A stretch of DNA of 64,000 nt from NCBI GenBank assembly GCA_016218705.1, contig JACRDC010000083.1, positions 54,620 through 118,619 of the forward strand, in the 5' to 3' direction. The position numbers were made by a program, and so were the translations under genes. Positions 61,810 to 64,000 of this stretch are shown one piece after another. The notes below the pieces were generated by a model. That model did not search any database. It saw only the letters and a list, made by a program, of their open reading frames with translations, and had not been told where the DNA came from. The DNA comes from Desulfarculus sp. (GTDB lineage: Bacteria > Desulfobacterota > Desulfarculia > Desulfarculales > Desulfarculaceae). Every line of letters begins with the position of its first letter. Position 1 is the first letter of the stretch.

Positions 61810-62990
61810 CGCCGGTTCATCCCCTGGAGTTGTTGGAGCACCGCCTGGGCCGGCGCCGGCAGCAGGGCCTGGCCCGCCGGATGGTCTGCGTGGGCCACGC
61901 CACCGGCCCCCGGGTGAAGGTGGAGGGCCACGACTGCCTGCTCATGGCCAGCAACGACTACCTGGGCCTGGCCAGCCACCCCCGCCTGGCCGAGGCCGCC
62001 CTGGAGGCCAGCCTGACCTGCGGCACCGGCGCCGGGGCCAGCCGTCTGGTCTCCGGCACCCTGGAGGCCCACCAGGACCTGGAGCGGGCCATCGCGGCCT
62101 TCAAGGAGACCGAGGCCGCCCTGTTCTTCTCCACCGGCTACATGGCCAACCTGGGGGTGATAAGCGCCCTGGCCGGGCCAGGCGATTACATCGTCAGCGA
62201 CCAACTCAACCACGCCAGCCTGATTGACGCTTGCCGACTGTCGCGGGCCACGGTCAAGGTCTATGCCCACGGCGACGTGGCGGCGGCGGCCCACCTGCTG
62301 GGCGAGGCCCCGCCCGAGGGGCTCAAGCTCATCGTCACGGACGGCGTCTTCTCCATGGACGGGGACCTGGCGCCTCTGCCCGGCCTCTTGGCCCTGGCCG
62401 CCGAGGCTGGCGCGCTGTTGGTGGTGGACGACGCCCACGCCACCGGCGTCTGGGGCGCCCGTGGCCGGGGCAGCCTGGAGCACTTCGGTCTCAACCCCAC
62501 GCCCGAGGCGGTACTGGTGGGCACCTTCAGCAAGGCCCTGGGCGGCCTGGGCGGTTTCGTGGCCGCCTCGGCCACGGTGATCGAGGCCCTGGTCAACCTG
62601 GCGCGGCCCTTCCTCTACACCACGGCCCCGCCCCCGTCCCAGGCCGCCGTGGCCCTGGCCGGCCTGGCCCTGGTGGATGAGGAACCCTGGCGCCGCGACA
62701 AACTGCGCCAGTTGTGCGGACATTTCCGCGACCAGCTTAGCGGCCTGGGCCTGCGTCTGCTCTCCCAGGAAGGCGCCATCATACCGCTGTTGGTGGGCGG
62801 GGCCAATGAGTCGCTGGCCATGGGTCAGGCCCTCCTGCGCCGGGGGGTGATGGCCCCGGCAATCCGGCCGCCCACGGTGCCCGAGGGCACCAGCCGCATC
62901 CGGCTTACCGTAACCGCGGGCCACGAGATGGCCGACATGGACCAGGCCGCCCAAGCCATCGCGGCCGCCACCCAGGAGGTGGGGCTATGA
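61806..62990 (+). CDS. bioF: 8-amino-7-oxononanoate synthase
   Basis: LLMASNDYLGLASHPRLAEA, DDAHATGVWG, TFSKALGGLGGFV. Confidence 0.95.
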   Translation: MTPVHPLELLEHRLGRRRQQGLARRMVCVGHATGPRVKVEGHDCLLMASNDYLGLASHPRLAEAALEASLTCGTGAGASRLVSGTLEAHQDLERAIAAFKETEAALFFSTGYMANLGVISALAGPGDYIVSDQLNHASLIDACRLSRATVKVYAHGDVAAAAHLLGEAPPEGLKLIVTDGVFSMDGDLAPLPGLLALAAEAGALLVVDDAHATGVWGARGRGSLEHFGLNPTPEAVLVGTFSKALGGLGGFVAASATVIEALVNLARPFLYTTAPPPSQAAVALAGLALVDEEPWRRDKLRQLCGHFRDQLSGLGLRLLSQEGAIIPLLVGGANESLAMGQALLRRGVMAPAIRPPTVPEGTSRIRLTVTAGHEMADMDQAAQAIAAATQEVGL

Positions 62991-63718
62991 ACACCGCGCC
63001 CGGCATCTTCGTCACCGGCACCGACACCGACGTGGGCAAGACCGTGGTCTGCGCCGCCCTGCTCTTGGCCCTGGCCCAGCGGGGCGTGGACGTGGGCTAC
63101 TTGAAGCCCGTGGCCAGCGGCGGCGTGGAGAAAGACGGCCGCCTGGTCAGCCCGGACCTCTTGGCCGTGCAACAGCTCTGCGACCTGCCCGACCCCTGGG
63201 AGCGCATGAACCCCATCTGCCTGCGCCAGCCCCTGTGCCCCCTGGTGGCCGGCCGCCTGGAGGGGGTGCACCTGTCGGTCTCGCGGGTGCGCGCCGACCT
63301 GCGCCACACCCTGGAGCTGCACCGCTTCACGGTGGTGGAGGGCGTGGGCGGGGTGATGGTGCCCCTGACCTCGCGCCTGATCCTGCTGGATTTGATGGTG
63401 GACCTGGAGCTGCCGGTCTTGGTGGTGGCCCGCCCCGGCCTGGGCACCATCAACCACACCCTGCTCACCATCGGCGCGGTGCGCGACCGCGGCCTCAAGG
63501 TGGTGGGCTTTATCTTCTCCGGCCCCGACCCCACCCTGCCGCCGGACTCGGCCATACCCCACAATGCCGAGCTGATCACCGACTTCTGTGGCGTGCCCTA
63601 TCTGGGCACCCTGCCCTGGCAGGACAAGGACCACCTGGGGCAGATGGACCCCAAGGAACTCCTGGCCCAGGCCCAGGCCCACCTGGACCTGGAGCCCCTG
63701 CTGGCCCTGGTGCCCTGA
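62987..63718 (+). CDS. bioD: dethiobiotin synthetase
   Basis: IFVTGTDTDVGKTVVCAALL, YLKPVASG, VEGVGGVMVPLT. Confidence 0.96.
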   Translation: MNTAPGIFVTGTDTDVGKTVVCAALLLALAQRGVDVGYLKPVASGGVEKDGRLVSPDLLAVQQLCDLPDPWERMNPICLRQPLCPLVAGRLEGVHLSVSRVRADLRHTLELHRFTVVEGVGGVMVPLTSRLILLDLMVDLELPVLVVARPGLGTINHTLLTIGAVRDRGLKVVGFIFSGPDPTLPPDSAIPHNAELITDFCGVPYLGTLPWQDKDHLGQMDPKELLAQAQAHLDLEPLLALVP

Positions 63719-63782
63719 GCCCAGGAATTTTTACCCAGGCCGCAGGTCGCCGTTGACTGGGGCGGCGCTCGGCGCGTACCCT

Positions 63783-63825
63783 AAAAAAATGGGAGCATGA
63801 AACCACCTGGATTCGTGCTCCCATT
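63783..63825 (-). terminator. intrinsic terminator for a minus-strand gene to the right of the window
   Basis: AATGGGAGCA...TGCTCCCATT hairpin followed on the minus strand by TTTTTTT. Confidence 0.65.
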
Positions 63826-63841
63826 CGCTTGGCAGGTCTTG

Positions 63842-63998
63842 TACCAAGTTGCGATCAACCGAGTAGTTTGATCGCAACTTGGTATGCGGGCCATGGATCC
63901 ACCCCAAGCAAACTGCGTTTGCTTGGGGACCCCGGGGAATGGCCCGCCGGGCGCGAAAGCGCCCGGGAGGCCGGGCAAAACCACGTTTTTGCCCGGCC
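63842..63998. repeat. mosaic hairpin repeat, copy C
   Basis: TACCAAGTTGCGATCAA/TTGATCGCAACTTGGTA (17 bp), CCCCAAGCAAAC-tgc-GTTTGCTTGGGG (inverted copy of B), CCGGGCGC-gaaa-GCGCCCGG, GGCCGGGCAAAA/TTTTGCCCGGCC. Confidence 0.85.
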
Positions 63999-64000
63999 GA

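Noticed and set aside
63842-63998. Possible CRISPR array from repeated palindromes
   Set aside because: Modules are hairpins of different sequence with no regular repeat-spacer periodicity and no cas genes in the window.

Overview
High-GC anaerobic bacterial chromosome segment. Gene content (periplasmic [NiFe] hydrogenase, many radical-SAM genes, minimal Mla system) suggests a deltaproteobacterial or Desulfarculus-like sulfate reducer; that assignment is inference. Most of the window is ordinary core genome: efp, parAB, queA-tgt-yajC-secD-secF, hynAB with maturation genes, a fused Mg/Co-chelatase, a DEAD-box helicase, mlaEFD, a TPP riboswitch with thiD-thiC, and birA with bioBAFD. Main observations: (1) a compact radical-SAM/RiPP-like locus at 0-3.2 kb, with an unannotated 20-aa Cys-rich ORF (MKIQKIVRSQRGLCKCKSSC) that has its own promoter-like sequence and SD, followed by a perfect 10-bp hairpin plus T-tract, a Cys-rich 107-aa protein and an RRE/PqqD-like radical SAM/SPASM maturase; (2) a dispersed family of mosaic hairpin elements in intergenic DNA, sharing a hexaloop apex (CC-ATGGAY-GG or its complement) on unrelated but self-complementary stems; one member appears to form the P3 extension of the TPP riboswitch; (3) a seven-gene co-oriented sensory/phosphorelay island (28.9-43.5 kb), including a kinase with four tandem SBP_bac_3-like domains and a kinase-less NMT1/THI5-PAS protein; (4) a long MlaD with a beta-rich C-terminus, consistent with a transenvelope lipid bridge; (5) a BioB with altered auxiliary-cluster ligand positions. 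No tRNA, rRNA, CRISPR array or transposase was recognised. All calls are by eye; no searches were run.
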